NCBI GenBank assembly: GCA_002633005.1
Contig: NMRA01000412.1
Span: 138,614 to 202,613, forward strand
From: Phoronis australis
Lineage: Eukaryota; Phoronida; Phoronidae
Direction of reading: 5' to 3'
DNA: 64,000 nt
The position numbers and the translations under genes were made by a program. Positions 1 through 13,400 of this stretch are shown in pieces. Under the pieces are notes generated by a model. The model made no database searches, was not told the DNA's origin, and worked only from the letters and a program-made list of their open reading frames with translations. The first letter of the stretch is position 1; every line of letters begins with the position of its first letter.

Positions 1-560
1 ATTTACATCTAATTTTCAAATTTTGCTTGGGGAAGGTTCNCATCCCATGCGCGCATCTGGCGCCCGGTTCCACATCCGCATTCCCCATCACGTTCCTTTT
101 GAAACCCAGGCAATAGGGGGATCCCACTTCTCATATTCGCATACGGCAACAGGCGTTGCACCCCGTTTTGGCCATTTACCACCGTGCTCCTTCCAAAACC
201 CAGCCAGGGGAAACACTGTATGAGGTGTGTGTTCGAGTGAAAATCTTAATATTACAGGTTTAGCTACAATTGGGCCTTCAACCTATAAAACAAGCATCAG
301 GTTAGGATCCAGGTTGTGCTGGGAATGATGCTGTTTATACGAGAAGAAAAATTTTTGTGAGAAAAAAATGGTGCATGGGAAAGGAAATACAGTTTGCGAG
401 AAAAGATGATGTTAATGAAGAATGAACAAGGTTAATTAGAATTATGGTAGTCTGGTTTATGAAAAAGGGTGACAGACTAGCTTGAACAATGTGTATGACC
501 ACCTGTATACTAACAGTGCTTAAACTCTGGGTTCATTTGTATCTACCTGGTCTTTTGTAG
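1..560. other. Left edge; inside a CDC45 intron, no exon seen
   Basis: A single N at 40 is followed by a GC-richer stretch (about 45-220) unlike the AT-rich DNA around it. It may be repeat-derived. It reads as an open frame on the + strand but shows no similarity I recognise. The acceptor of the first CDC45 exon ends at 560 (cttttgtag). Confidence 0.5.
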
Positions 561-3500
561 CGTCCCTCTCGTGCAATGTAGGCAAAAGTTTTCTGCCATG
601 GATGTTCAACTCAAAGGAGATATCAAGAAGATTATTGAAGACAATGTGGAAAAATATGGGTAGGAGCTGAAGGCTTCACGTATACCACACGTTAAAAACA
701 ATCGGACAAATTTTCGTTTCCTTCCATGGCGGCTGCTTCGTTCACTGAAAAAATGATAGATAATGAATCGTGTTTTGATGAAGTCTTTTAAATATTGCGT
801 AGAAACGTTAGCTACTGTTAGGTTTCCTGTACATTTTCTGTTGACCATGATAGACTGCTACTGAGTGGCAGTGAATTTTAATTGCTCTCGACCATCATGA
901 TGGAGAAGTCCGGGTCATTTTGTCAGATCACTTTTGGCATGTACTGTATTCCCTTGCAACACTATATATATTATGTTAATTGTTTAAAATATGAATAGAT
1001 ATATAATTCGTTGAATTTTAATCAAATAGATTACACTGTTAGAAAAAAGATTAGATTTCTAAAAATGTTATATGCTGTGTTGTCCAAATTCTGTTAAAGG
1101 GTATTTTTACTCCAATCTGTTTTGCTGTGCAGGTTTGATCTAAACGACGTCTTTCTTGCTTCGTTCAACGCTTCTTATGGGTTCAAGACACGTCTGTGTG
1201 CATATGATGTTGTACAGGCTTGTTCGGTGTTGTTGGAGTCAACGGTAGGTTGTCTACATAGTTAAATAAGTGTTTAAGTTCTTTTCAAAATTTGTCTGCC
1301 TTCATTCAAGTTCAAAAGATGTAAAATGAACCAATTTTTTAAAAAAAATTTTGGTAAACTGTTTGGTGTAAGAAATTTCACAGATTTTTGATATAAAGAG
1401 ACTTTGCCAACTTTTTTTGAAAATTCAACAAGAACTGTATGCTTAAACAAGATTCATGAACTTGAATGCCATACCAGTTTTGTAAAAATCGATAAAATAT
1501 TTCTCTACATTAAATTATGATAAAAATTGACGTTTCAATGGTTTTTGTCATCGTCTTGGAATTATGGTCCAAAATACAAATCTTAAGAGTTAACCTAAAT
1601 TTCCTCATTGAAGTCATCTGTAGTAATTAGCATTGTCGGCAAATTTCAGTAATCATTTCCATCATGTTTCCATTGCTTTGTAATATATTCTATAACCACA
1701 TGACACTAAACTAATGACCTGAAATTCCCCCCTCCCCCCCCCATCATATGGCTGAATACGAATGGAATTCACCGTCAGTACAGGGCTTGCGCTCACCTAA
1801 GGGGAAAGGTGCAGCATGAGCCTTCTGAGACGGTAATTTTTCAGGTGAGTTGAACCCCCGATCGCCACCAATTCAAGGGGCTGTGAGTTAAAAATGATTC
1901 TAAACTCTATGGTTTTTTAATTAGATGGATATTTTTGGGCCTGGTAATGGGAGTTTTGTGTCATTTAAAGTATTTTTTCAGAGGGAAATGGAGCTGATAA
2001 TTATTCAGCTCAAAAATTGAGGCTTCGGGGACCCTGAAGTAGCTGGATTGTCACTGTCGTGTCAGGTTTTTACCCCTCATGACAGGGAAATGAAAATTTT
2101 GCCCGATTTCTTTTCACATGCACAGTAACTGACCAAAATTCATGAGGGGAATTTCTTCTAAAAACAAATAGGCTACATTTTTAATTTAAAATAATTTTGT
2201 TCCCATTTGCAGGAGACAAGCAAGTCGATTTCAGACAATTTCTTAAATGCCCTAGATTTATTAAACAGGTGAGTTCATGTTTGCTATAGATTGTACAAAA
2301 AAATCAGATAATCAAGACACCAAGCCAACAACAGACTTAATGCTAGCATGACAGTAGAACACTGCGGTTTAAATAACTGAGTCAGATAGGTTCATTGTAA
2401 TCATGAACAGAGCAGATCTCAGTGATTTCGTCTACTGAGAACTTGAAACTCTTATTCCACTCCAGGACTCACAATTTCTGCAGAAATCATACAATTCCAA
2501 TGGAACAGTTTACATCCAGTTCTTCATCTGCATGGTTGTCAGTGTTCATCATCGGCTGAGTTGAACTCTGTAGACATTTTCTAAACCACATGTATGATGG
2601 CCGACCTCCCTTCTGTTGCAGAATCAACAGCGATTCCTTGGACTTAGGATTGAAGCAGGCTCGTAAACAGCTCCAAGCGATTGTGACCCAGGTCCAGTCA
2701 TTCCTGGACATGAACCACATAGTGTCAGCAGGACCATTTCTCTACACATTTGTGCAGGAGGTAACGATATTTCCGAATGAACTTTTATCTTGGAATGATC
2801 AGGCATCAAAATATGGGTTTTGGTATGGTCACTGTACTCCCAAACTAATTACTTTTGTCACAAATAGGTCATGAGGTGTCAGCCCACGAGCAAGTTTTCA
2901 CACACTCTTAACATCTAAATTCATCCATTGAAACTGAAACCACTATTGTGGTTGCTATGTTAACTACTCGTGTAGCTCGACTAAACATTGTGGGATAGTA
3001 CAGCTGGAGCACTACAGTTGATATGGTGTGAATCTTTTGTTGGCCAAGGTAATAGAAATTGTTGTTGAAAACTTTTCATCACAAAGTCCACAGTGTGAAA
3101 AAAACTTTCCCCATCTGCAAAATGGCAAAAAAATGGAACAGGTGGTGCAGGCAAGATAAGGGCTGGGGTTTCTTTACGTCGTCATAAACTCCATGACAGC
3201 TGTGGCTAGTGACAAGCTTCAGCACAGATGTTGACTGGACATCGATACATGTGATGGTGAGGGTGTGGCCATTAATAGCTCTTAATGAAGAGTACACAGC
3301 ATGTAAGACTTTAGTACCATAATTCATGGGTTGCTTTTGTTGCAGGGTACTCCAGACGCCAAGTACTTCTGTCATCCCATCTGTTTACAAAGACTGGCAA
3401 ACTTCACCCTCCAGGCATACATGGCTGTGGTAGGTCAATAGTGACGTCTTGAGTTCAACTCTTCTCTTTACCGGAGGTAGAAAATGAAATGTGTGATAAT

Positions 3501-6500
3501 TGTTCTAGTTTCTGAAAAGTTAGGATGCATCATACGTCCAAGCTGATACTGACATGAAAAGAATGATATGTTGCACCTTGTGAATTTTTGTTGTCGTTGC
3601 AGCCCTCTGTTGAGCAGTTCATTTGCCTTAGAATAACTAATTTTGATGGCAGCAATGAGAGAAGCCCCCTGTGTATACACACTGTTGTGGTATTTTGAGA
3701 TGCGATTATTACTTAGCAATGCTCAAATTTGTTGTGAGAAAATCAAGTCCCTGGCTAAAGAACTGCGAAATTATTACCCTCAAGTAAAATGTAGAAAGTG
3801 AAGAAATGTAATGGGGGAATAGAGGGCATCAGCAAGAGCTTTGACTATTATGTGCACTGGATGGCTGTGTGTGTATTGTCATCTGTGACTATTATGTGCA
3901 CTGGATGGCTGTGTGTGTATTGTCATCTGTGACTATTATGTGCACTGGATGGCTGTGTGTGTATTGTCATCTGTGACTATTATGTGCACTCGATGGCTGT
4001 GTGTGTATTGTCATCTGTGACTATTATGTGCACTCGATGGTTGTGTGTATTGTCATCTGTGACTATTATGTGCACTGGATGGCTGTGTGTGTATTGTCAT
4101 CTGTGACTATTATGTGCACTGGATGACTGTGTGTATTGTCATCTGTGACTATATGCACTCGATGGCTATGTGTGTGTGTTGTCACCTTTGCTCCCATCAC
4201 TCTCTGCGCCATTGTGATGGAAGTAATTCATTACACAGTTCTGTTGTTATTAAACAGAAGTTGAAAAATTCCACGAACATTTGATGTGACAAAAACAGCA
4301 AAGGAAACCAGGTGAAATCAAAACTTTAATTTGGCTGAATTTCAATGAGAAGAGACTGTCCTGAAAACTCAGCAATGCAATAGACATTGGAGCTTCCCAA
4401 ACGGAATTGGAAGTGGAGCAAGGGCAAACAGGCGAATAAAAAGTTTGTTTTTGTATTTAGTAAACAATAACTGGAGGGCAGTGGGAAGAGCTTCAACAAT
4501 TTGGTGTGCTTGATCAGCGTGTTTGTGTGTAGCTGAAGGTGTGGCATTATCCCAGAAACGCGATCGTTTTTTAAATCCTGTCTGGCAGACCCTTCCACAG
4601 CTGTATGCCACTGAAGAAATTGCATTTGAAACCGGTTTCTTCAGTTACAACTCGGTTTTAACAGTTAGTACTTATGCAGTATCCTTTTCAAAGAGGTCAT
4701 TTGAGGGTTTCTGAGGTCATCGGGTTTCTACGTTTACGTGTTAAAATATGTGGAATCATAGATGACTGGTTTTCTCTTTAACAGTGTAAGAACAGGAAGC
4801 ACAAGCAACTCCCCCTGGTGATGGGTGTACCCTTGAATACAGAGAGTGGGACATCCTTAGTTATTGGTATTCCACCCATACAGTCCTTCAAACAAGATGG
4901 CAAGAAGTAAGTAGATCTTACGAATGAACCAGTGAAGTGTTACACTTGATGTGCCGCTTTTAAACGAAAGCATGGAGAATGGATAAGATATGTTATTTCC
5001 AGGCCTGGAATTTTTGTATGCAACAGCATTTGGCTCCAGTTGTGAAAAATTACTATATTCACACTTTAATTTTGTGTGTCCCAGAATACTCTGTGTAAGT
5101 GAAAACAAAATATTAGTGAGTACCATGTAATTAATGGGTTTGCAAAGTCAATTAGGGGATTTCATCTATTACATATCTTTCTAAATTAGTAGACAAACTT
5201 CTTTTTCTTCGCAGTAATAACTGATGAATGATTCTCAAACTCACTAGATGGCACTAGTAAGACAGCAGTCCTTCACATACCTGAGTGTATAAATGCCAGA
5301 TGTTGAGAAGGAGCCTTTATTTGTTAAGACTAATAGTGAGTTGGCCATTCCCTTACAGAAAAAATGGGCATTCTTAGACTCATCCTGGTGGCAAAATAGA
5401 CTACGGTTTCCCTTTTGTTAACTTTTTGGTAAATTCCCCGTCGTTCTCAGTTATGATGCTCGCCAACTATGACAATGAGTTCCACTTGCACCCAGCCTTC
5501 ATGATGACGAATTCCAGGTCACTTTTGCTCTGTATCATCGAACTAGCCCCTTCATCAAAGAGAACTGAAATGAAATCGCAAATTAAAGCCATGTGTATTA
5601 GTATCCTGAACTAAACATTGATTGATTTGCCTTTCAGTTTCTTTGGGAAAGCCTTTGAGCAGGCTGCAAGCTCGACAAATTCCCGAACTCTCCATGATCG
5701 TTTTGATGAACACAGTAAGTACAGATGTACTCAAAACTATTTAGCTACGCTTGAGCATCAGTACTCGCAATAAATACAAGTTACCAAACTCTAGTAGAGT
5801 GCTTGTGAAAACTCTTGTTGGTTCTTGGTTTTCTTCATCTTATTACCTGTGGCTCATAGTTGCTATATGGGAAATTTTACACCTTGTCACTGGTCTGACC
5901 CCTTCACCTTGGTCAAGCATGATATTTTGTCTGCACACCTTGTCTCTGGTCTGACCCATTAATCCTGTTCGAGCATGACATTTGAACTACTGTTTGTTGA
6001 TTCAAAATCTGATGCTATTGGCAGACTTGCTGGTAAGATAAACCAAGATTTCCTATTTTGTTAGTCAATTCGTTAGTTTAATGATCATAATGGTAAATCT
6101 CACCAATTTCGTGCAAACATAATTGCCAAATTTGCACTTTATTTTTCAAGGGCTTTAAACATTGTGTGAATTCCCACAACTTTTTTCTGTTGGTAGCTAT
6201 AGCACAGAACTTAGGTATGGCATCGTTCTGGAATTACTGTATATCATTTGTGAAAAAATGACAAAAAATACACCTGTCTGCCACATTATGTCAGGTGAGA
6301 TTTTACCGTCTTATCAACAGTCATTAATAAAAGTCACTGTCAGAGGGTTTTGTCTATTTTCATCACCAATTAAATAAGTAATGGAAAATGAAAATTATAT
6401 CATGCAAATGTGGAAAATGAAAACCTAACACGAGTGTCATATATCCTGGTTCATCTTGTTGGTGCATTTATTTTTCAGTTATTGAAATGAAGACACAAGA

Positions 6501-6543
6501 CAAGAGCAAGTTCTTCGATGCCCTCATTAGTATTCTGCAGTGA
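561..6543 (+). CDS. CDC45: CDC45, C-terminal part (eight exons; 5' part lies outside the window)
   Basis: CDC45 joins MCM2-7 and GINS to form the CMG replicative helicase and is essential for origin firing. Exons read by eye: 561-659, 1133-1244, 2213-2268, 2622-2760, 3346-3429, 4785-4906, 5638-5714 and 6479-6543 (TGA 6541-6543). Every junction is GT-AG and the phase is continuous. The joined exons give about 250 codons, matching roughly residues 317-566 of the 566-residue human protein. Recognisable segments in family order are QKFSAMD, FKTRLCAYDVV, LDLGLKQARKQLQAI, SAGPFLYTF, GTPDAKYF, LPLVMGVPL, VIGIPP, FFGKAFEQAASSTNSR and the terminal DKSKFFDALISIL. Exon 1 starts in mid-codon, so at least one upstream exon is expected left of the window; none was found in 1-560. 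No internal stop or frameshift was seen, so the gene looks intact. Introns carry a minisatellite (3843-4190), a 56-bp duplication (5879-5990) and a MITE (6091-6307). Confidence 0.96.
3843..4190. repeat. 44-bp minisatellite, about eight copies, in a CDC45 intron
   Basis: The unit begins gactattatgtgcact and continues with ggatggctgtgtgtgt, then attgtcatctgt. The first four copies are nearly identical at exact 44-bp spacing; later copies are two or three bases shorter and diverge. The array lies in the intron between the exons ending at 3429 and starting at 4785. An open frame crosses its end (from 4087), but it is a by-product of the repeat. Confidence 0.95.
5879..5990. repeat. Two-copy tandem duplication (period 56 bp) in a CDC45 intron
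   Basis: The motif acaccttgtcactggtctga at 5879 recurs at 5935 as acaccttgtctctggtctga. Each is followed by a diverged 'cctt/cctg, caagcatga / cgagcatga' tail. It lies between exons seven and eight. Confidence 0.75.
6091..6307. mobile_element. MITE with GGTAAATCTCACC ends, copy 1 (CDC45 last intron)
   Basis: The left end reads tggtaaatctcacc and the right end ggtgagattttacc, an inverted pair about 215 bp apart. The interior (ggtagctatagcacagaact and the later tgtgaaaaaatgac) is shared with the copies at 18509-18759 and 14983-15485. No coding capacity and no clear target duplication. Confidence 0.65.
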
Positions 6544-7096
6544 TAACTTGGCACCCTTCTAGTCCCAAGCCCACTATTGCAAACGATTGGTCTGGTGTAA
6601 TTTCCTCTGACTAGTACATCTTAATGCCACCTGTGTTGTGCTAGGAAACCTTGCAACCAATCTTTAGCTATTCGAAATTTGAATAGCGATGTTATACACT
6701 GCCCCAGTGGCCTATTCACTGGCTTCTACGTTGTTGACTTCTTGTGGTTTTGACCCACAAACAGAAATTGAAGTCTCCATGACATGCAGTGCTACTTTGA
6801 ATGTCACATTCGCACTTAAGCAGAACAATGTTATAGTGGAGTATTAGATCACTAAAACACAGTCGTTCAACGCCATTTGGCCCCTAGAATAGCTAAAGTT
6901 TTTAGTTCTGACTCGCGTTATTGAAAAATAGTGAAGAAGCTTGCATCCAATGATTGATTGATGCCATTCTACAGAGTTGTGGGGAATCACTGTTTTTTCT
7001 TGATAAGACTGTTTTGTACTGTACACAGCAGACTATGTCAACAACCAGGTGCACAAAAAGGATACTGCATGGGGTTTTGACAGTTAGGGCTGAGAA
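6544..7096. other. CDC45 3' flank / probable 3' UTR
   Basis: Follows the CDC45 stop directly. No open frame resembling a gene. Candidate AATAAA signals downstream on the + strand lie near 7747 and 8582, so the transcript end cannot be fixed from sequence alone. Confidence 0.4.
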
Positions 7097-7231
7097 CAGG
7101 GTAGAGTTCAGTAGCTTTCTCGCGGCTAGAAAAATCTAGCCGAAATCACGTGCTCTCATTGAAAATACACGGCAGTATCTCGCGAAGTCTTGCTTTTTAA
7201 CAAGGTCCTAGCGTTACAAAACTCTACTCTG
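7097..7231. mobile_element. 135-bp MITE with CAGRGTAGAGTT ends, copy 1
   Basis: The left end is cagggtagagtt and the right end aactctactctg, inverted copies with one mismatch. The interior phrases atctagccgaaatcacgtg and cgaagtcttgcttt recur in the copy at 54193-54330. Confidence 0.72.
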
Positions 7232-10200
7232 AATGGTGGCATTGTTACTGGTTTATGTTGGTCGTGTCAATACTACCTTGAGTTGATGCTATCTATTCAT
7301 TGTCAGTTAGGATGTAAGTTATTGTAGAGATGCCAATCAGGAAATTTTAAAATTCCAGGTAGTTTTGTTTTATAACATCAGAGAATTATAATTGTATTAG
7401 AATAATTTCGATTTTGAACCAGTTTCAACTTTTCTGCCAAGGAGAGTGATGCTGTGAGAGGGATGGTAACTTCCTGAGCTGGTGACAATACTTCAGCTAT
7501 ACATCACATCCCATCCCCCCTGCCTTGGCTATGACTTTCTTGGAAACTTGACACCCTCATATGTTTGCTTTTAAATTGAATGAAGCACAACACATCCAAG
7601 CATAGGTCACAAAACTCAAAGTGGCAATAACCACTTCACCCCCTGTCAAAATTAACTTAATTTAGACCACTCTCGTAAAGTTGTCTCAAAATTTCCTTTC
7701 TGAAGTTGGAAGTTAATTCCGGGATCTGTTGTGTGAAAAGTGGCGTAAAATAAACACATCTGGTAACCACTTTACAATTGCTGAATACAGATTTGCTAAG
7801 TAATTATGAGAGCAATAGTCTAGAAATGATCTGTAGAAGTTACCGATGTAACTTACAGTTATATGTATACTATCCGGGACTGCACTTTTGCTCATTTTTT
7901 TCTAAAATTGTGTGAAGCATAAGACCAAATTTCTGACTTCATTGATTTGAGTCAATTTACATTGTCTTCACATGACATACAGTTCTCGGCAAAAGTTACC
8001 AAAGTGACTTGGAGTTCCCAATCACGACAACTGAGCATAACCAGAAGTCAAGGTCACATTGGTACTCCATCAGTCACGACGGAACTGCTAACAAGCTTGA
8101 AATGTTATAATTGTTAGCATTTTGTCACAATGATGAGACATGACCAATCATTTTTGCTTGAAGTGTACTGTAAAACTCTGTTCAATTTCATGCTAAAATA
8201 TTGTCCGATGGTCGATATGGAGCTGAACTTAACATAAAAACATTTTGTTACACATTTTCCATGGAGAAAATGGTAAACTCGCTTTTGTCCGCCATACTGT
8301 TCTAAATTGACATTATTTGCCATCTGGGAGGTGGGAATGGTATTTTGTCTGAATACTTTTGGCGGTTAGTTTACTCTGTTATTCAGTTTTGTGAGTTTTA
8401 TATTATTGTGGATGCCTTGGTTTAATTTTTAACAAGGTCTTTGTTTTAAGTCTGTATAATGGTTACTTTGTGCATGCATGTGAACTGTAAATATATTTTA
8501 ATGCTTCAACATATTTGAATGTATCAGCCAAAATGTTTATTTGGAAAATAATTAGTTGTTAGTCTTTGTAAATATTGTGTAAATAAAAATATTTGTTTTA
8601 TTTGTGCAGTAGTTTCCAAAAAAGTTGATGAAATTTTTTCTCGATAAATGGCAAAATAGTGTTGCAATTCTCATCAAATTTTCTATGAATTCTTTGATTT
8701 TCATTTGCCAGTTCTCAGCTGTCATAGGTCTTAACATTTACCAAATTTGAGAAATGCGCAATATTGGACATCCCAAATTCAAGGGCACTGGCATCACTTT
8801 TAACTGACATGCAAATGATCAGCATAACTTTTTGGGAACTTCTGAATTTACTTTGACTAGTCTAGATTGGGCAACTCGACCGATTTGCGCATCAGAGAAT
8901 TTGCCAGTTCAGATCAAAGACACCATTTCGTGGTTAATTAAATTGCCAAAGGCGGCTGGTGTTATCATTCTCTAAATAATGAGACTATCATAAACACATT
9001 AGGGGTGACAATTTTTTTTTGAAAGTTTGTTAATAGCATAATATATTTAAATAGTTCGTGAAAAGTATACAGGATTAGGTTTTTTGAATTTTGAAAACTG
9101 GACAAACATTAAACAATTGACATATACTCGGGAACCCAATGGTCGTCCGCCTAAGCATAAAACCGACTTATTCCACTTCAAAGTTATGATCTGAATAGGA
9201 TTCGATTTAATTCTCACAGATATACCGCATTCATCGATTCGGAAGTTTTCTTTAATTTGTGCCGAGTTATTTCAAATGTGCACTGCCTTCGGCAGCCATT
9301 TTATTGTGACACCTAAGGTCGTCATATGCTGCCCCCTTTTGTAAAAACTGAGAAACATGCAGAAAAAGGCCAACGAAGTAATGAAAATTGCAACAGCCTG
9401 TTTTTATTGACATAAACTCGATTTGAAGCTTTGATGTTGAGCTCTGCACTGTGGTTTCCAATAAAAGCCAATTGGACAACATTTCAATGCAGTTTAATGG
9501 TGAATGCGTGAGGCAAAANAACGACCAACATTACTGTTACTTTATAAAAACTGAAAAGTAAATAATAGCCATCTTTGAATTTTTAAAATCGAGGCATTAT
9601 AAGTCAGAAGAGAATATTTAAAAAGTTGAGGGCTCTGAAAAACCACTCTGAGGAACCGTGAGAAACTGTTCCGCATGTAGAACCATTTGGCAACTGCCAC
9701 ATTTATCACTTAGTGCTAGTGTGGAAATCATGACTTTTATGTAATGCTCCCAAAAATTTGTACAATATTCCGCACAATTCGCGTAAGTGCGTATTATTTG
9801 GCACGGAATTTCCGCAATCAGTGTGTAATACTCTGCAGTCAGTGCGTGATATTCCACATAGCAAAAATTGAACTGATAATTCAGGAAATACTAACTGAGC
9901 AAATAAAAAAGTAATAATTGTAAACATGTTTAGAGCAAGGTATAGATTTGTTTCATGTCATTTTATGGCCTAATAATGGTATAAAAAAGTACGGAACCGT
10001 TCCATTCACTTCGACCCTAAATAAGTCTTACTTAAAAACGTTCGCCTTATAATATATTCTATAGCTATCCATAGCACTTCACGTACACACCAAATTTGAG
10101 TATTAATTTCAATTACAAGACTATTCACATTCATCAGCCATTTTCAGGCAACACTTTAAGCACTTTTAAACATTGATTTCGCTTTAGTGCCTGGGTCGAT

Positions 10201-10422
10201 TCACATGACAATTATCTATAGCCAAGGGAACCCAGTCTCATTTTTCATCTTCTTTCGCACAACAGTGATATAATCCATCAAATATGAAAACTTGAGATGT
10301 CAACAGTCTGTCTGATATTAGCGCACTGATGTGATAATGAAGAGGCAAGTTTTTGGGATGCACTTTTGATCCCAGTACAATTTTATGTGACTGGGCAAGT
10401 CAGACCTTTAGTATTCCCTTAC
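7232..10422. other. Intergenic region between the two tail-to-tail genes
   Basis: AT-rich, with only short frames lacking recognisable motifs. A single N sits at 9519. The final exon of the minus-strand HIRIP3-like gene should lie here or have been lost. I looked for its expected Arg-rich and acidic C-terminal residues and did not find them. Confidence 0.5.
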
Positions 10423-13400
10423 CTTGCATACAAATGATATTATCTGTGTCTAGTTCTGCAGCTTCCTTTTTCAACTTCAGTTCCTCCGCCTTTTTCATTG
10501 TAGGCTGGCCTAGAACGAGAAGTATCCAATGATTTTCACACTTTCGACCCAACAAGGTCATTTTTGTTTCGCAAACATTTTACAATTAATATAAAAAATT
10601 CCCATAACAATGCAATGCACTTTTAACATCAAAGGTTTAAATAGTGATTTCAAAGTACTTGAGAATCTCACATTCTGGGTTTGGCTATTCACAATACAAA
10701 GGGAGTAATAAAACAATTATCTTGTTGGCCAGGCCAACAAACCCAAAGCTGTGTTTAGCTGCTTGGTGCAGTTGTATGACTATGAGCAGGGCTCACAAAT
10801 AAGTACTTCCACTGACCTTGCATGTCAATTTCAAAAGGCCTGTTGTGTGTAAATGACACCCATGATGTATAAAAAAGTCTAAGCCACTATATGCAGACTA
10901 CTAGTTCCCCTAAGCCCACAATGAATTGGTCCAAACTAACATTTGGGAGAAAATTACACTCAGTTGTACACACATATGAAGTTTGTGGACGTTGGCAGCA
11001 AATTTTCTTTTATGCCAAGCGCTACGAACACAACACTGGTTACCGCAGACATGTGACGCCTACCAGATTTTTTTCTTACTGAACTACATGACAAACTACT
11101 GGCATGTTTATTTGACGTGTAGCTAAAGGAGTGTATACATGTATAAAATAATATGTCATACAGTTTCCTAATTGTTTCAACAATAATTTATTGGTACAAT
11201 GTTTACCTGCTGACTACAATTCATCACCTAATACCCACATGGAGCATTTCAAATGTTTCCATAGATGTATGTTGCTTAGCAGATCCCAGAAAACAGAAAG
11301 CCAGGCCTAGCAAAAATGTCATGCTTCAATTTGGTAAACACAGTTTTTACCTCTCATGCCCGCTTCAAGCAAAATATTTTTGATCTTCTTGATTTTCTGT
11401 TCCTGTGTGCAATCTTTGAAAACAGTGGGATACCATAGAAATATTCCGCTGGCTCGCTGAATCCTGAGCAATTGCTGCAAATAACTCAAACGCTTCCTTG
11501 ATGACTTACTACCCTACAAAAATATAAGAATAATCCAATCAAAATTGTCCCATTTCTATAGCAATGGCCATCACATATGTCCCTGATTTTTACCTAGTAC
11601 GTGTATGGTAAAAATTCTCCAATTTCATGATGGACCTAGTAAAGGTGAAACTTCAAGCCAAAACTCAATTAAATTTATGAACTGAAGTGCATTAGTTTCA
11701 ATAATCCCGTTCCCTGGCAACACAATAGAGAGTTTGGCTGGGCTGCTGTGAACAGGAACATAGTTTTATGACATGAGATGTAGAAAATTACAAGCTGACC
11801 AAGCAGCCCATTAGCAGCCCAAGAAGCTGGACTGAATTCAATGGGTTATTGTGTCAACAATAGCAAACTGCAACCATCAGATGATCATCATAGGATGGTC
11901 AATTTTCACCTCCACTGGGTTCCTCATGTGAAACCGTAACAATTAATTATTTTGCTCAAAGCTGGAGCTTGTCACAAGTTGTAGAAATAGGCCACCCTGG
12001 CTGTTCCAAATTTAAGAATCAATAAGAAAGGTGGCAAAATTATTCAAAATTCTGGAATTAATGTGGTACGACACAGGCTACGCATGTTGAATACGCATTT
12101 TTAAACCCTTTAGCATGTCAATAATTACTCAGAAACTTTGACGAACTTGAGCATGTGTGATTTGGCCACTACAAACTGAAACATCCGTGTGCCCTTGTAA
12201 ATTGTTTGAATGGTCAGCCTTCATTCCTAAGTTACTCAAAGTTATTTTAATGACCAACCATGAGCCAGAATACATCGGAGGCGTCTAGTTTATGGTACTA
12301 GTCTAGTCATGTCAATCAAGTTATCAGCTAGAAAATAAAGAGAACCACAAAATAAAACTAATGGCACTAAAACCAGTGTCAGTCTACTCCTAGCAGTATG
12401 AACCATAATTTGTATATTGGATTGGATATATCAAAATTAAGATGTTTTAAGATTAAGGACAGTATTGACTAATATCACTTGATTTGGACTAGGAACCAGT
12501 AGAACATAAATACTCTCAATTCTCCTAAGGACACTTTTTCCACTTCATAGAACAGATAAGTTAGTTTTTTCGAAACCTAAACCCAAATAATGCTCGTTCA
12601 AAGCAACTTGGAGTATTTTCCAACTCAACTGAATTAAAAAGGAATGTTTAGTTCAATTTTTATTTTTGGTGATGCACCACAACCTAAAATGGCAGCTAGA
12701 GTGACAGCTGACTCATGCATTATGGGTAATTACTCAACTGTTGCCATATGTAATGCGGTTTCTGCAGAAACCCTGCCCACCTTTTAAAAACACTTTGGAA
12801 ATTAATAGTAAAACAAGGCAAACACAAACAGGGCTGAAAGTTGGGAAATGTTTATATTTTAGTGAGATATGTTTCAATGGACAAAACTCACCCTGTGTTC
12901 TTAACTGATGAATGTACAGGAAAGAGTATTCTATAAATGTTTTGTTGATCTAAATTTTCATTTTACGTACAGTAGTTTTCAAATAAGTTTACTTATTCGG
13001 CAAAGATTTGGCATTTTGTTTCACTTTCCAGTGATTAAATGTCACATTCCTTTTGGTTTCAGTCTAAGGCTTTCACCAACTTCAAAGAATGATGATGAAT
13101 TTCAACAAAAGTCTTTAACATTTCTTAAAACTATTAGAAGGCAAAAAAAAAAAAATATATATATATACACCATATCCATGCAGTCGCAATTTTAAAAACA
13201 ATGCATTTTGTACTTAAATACAGCGCAAAGCGTGATTTTTTTCATGTGCTTCGTTATATTCATATCTCAAATCTAATGCTTTTTAAACCTAAAAAGAGGC
13301 TCACTACTAAAATGGCGACTGCGTGAATAAGGTCTGTTATGTAACTTACATTCCGTGAAGAATTTGTGGATTCGACGTCTGACTCATCAGATTCTGCATC

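Noticed and set aside
4087-4284. Plus-strand frame of 65 codons with repeated CIVICDYY
   Set aside because: It is translation of the 44-bp minisatellite inside a CDC45 intron.
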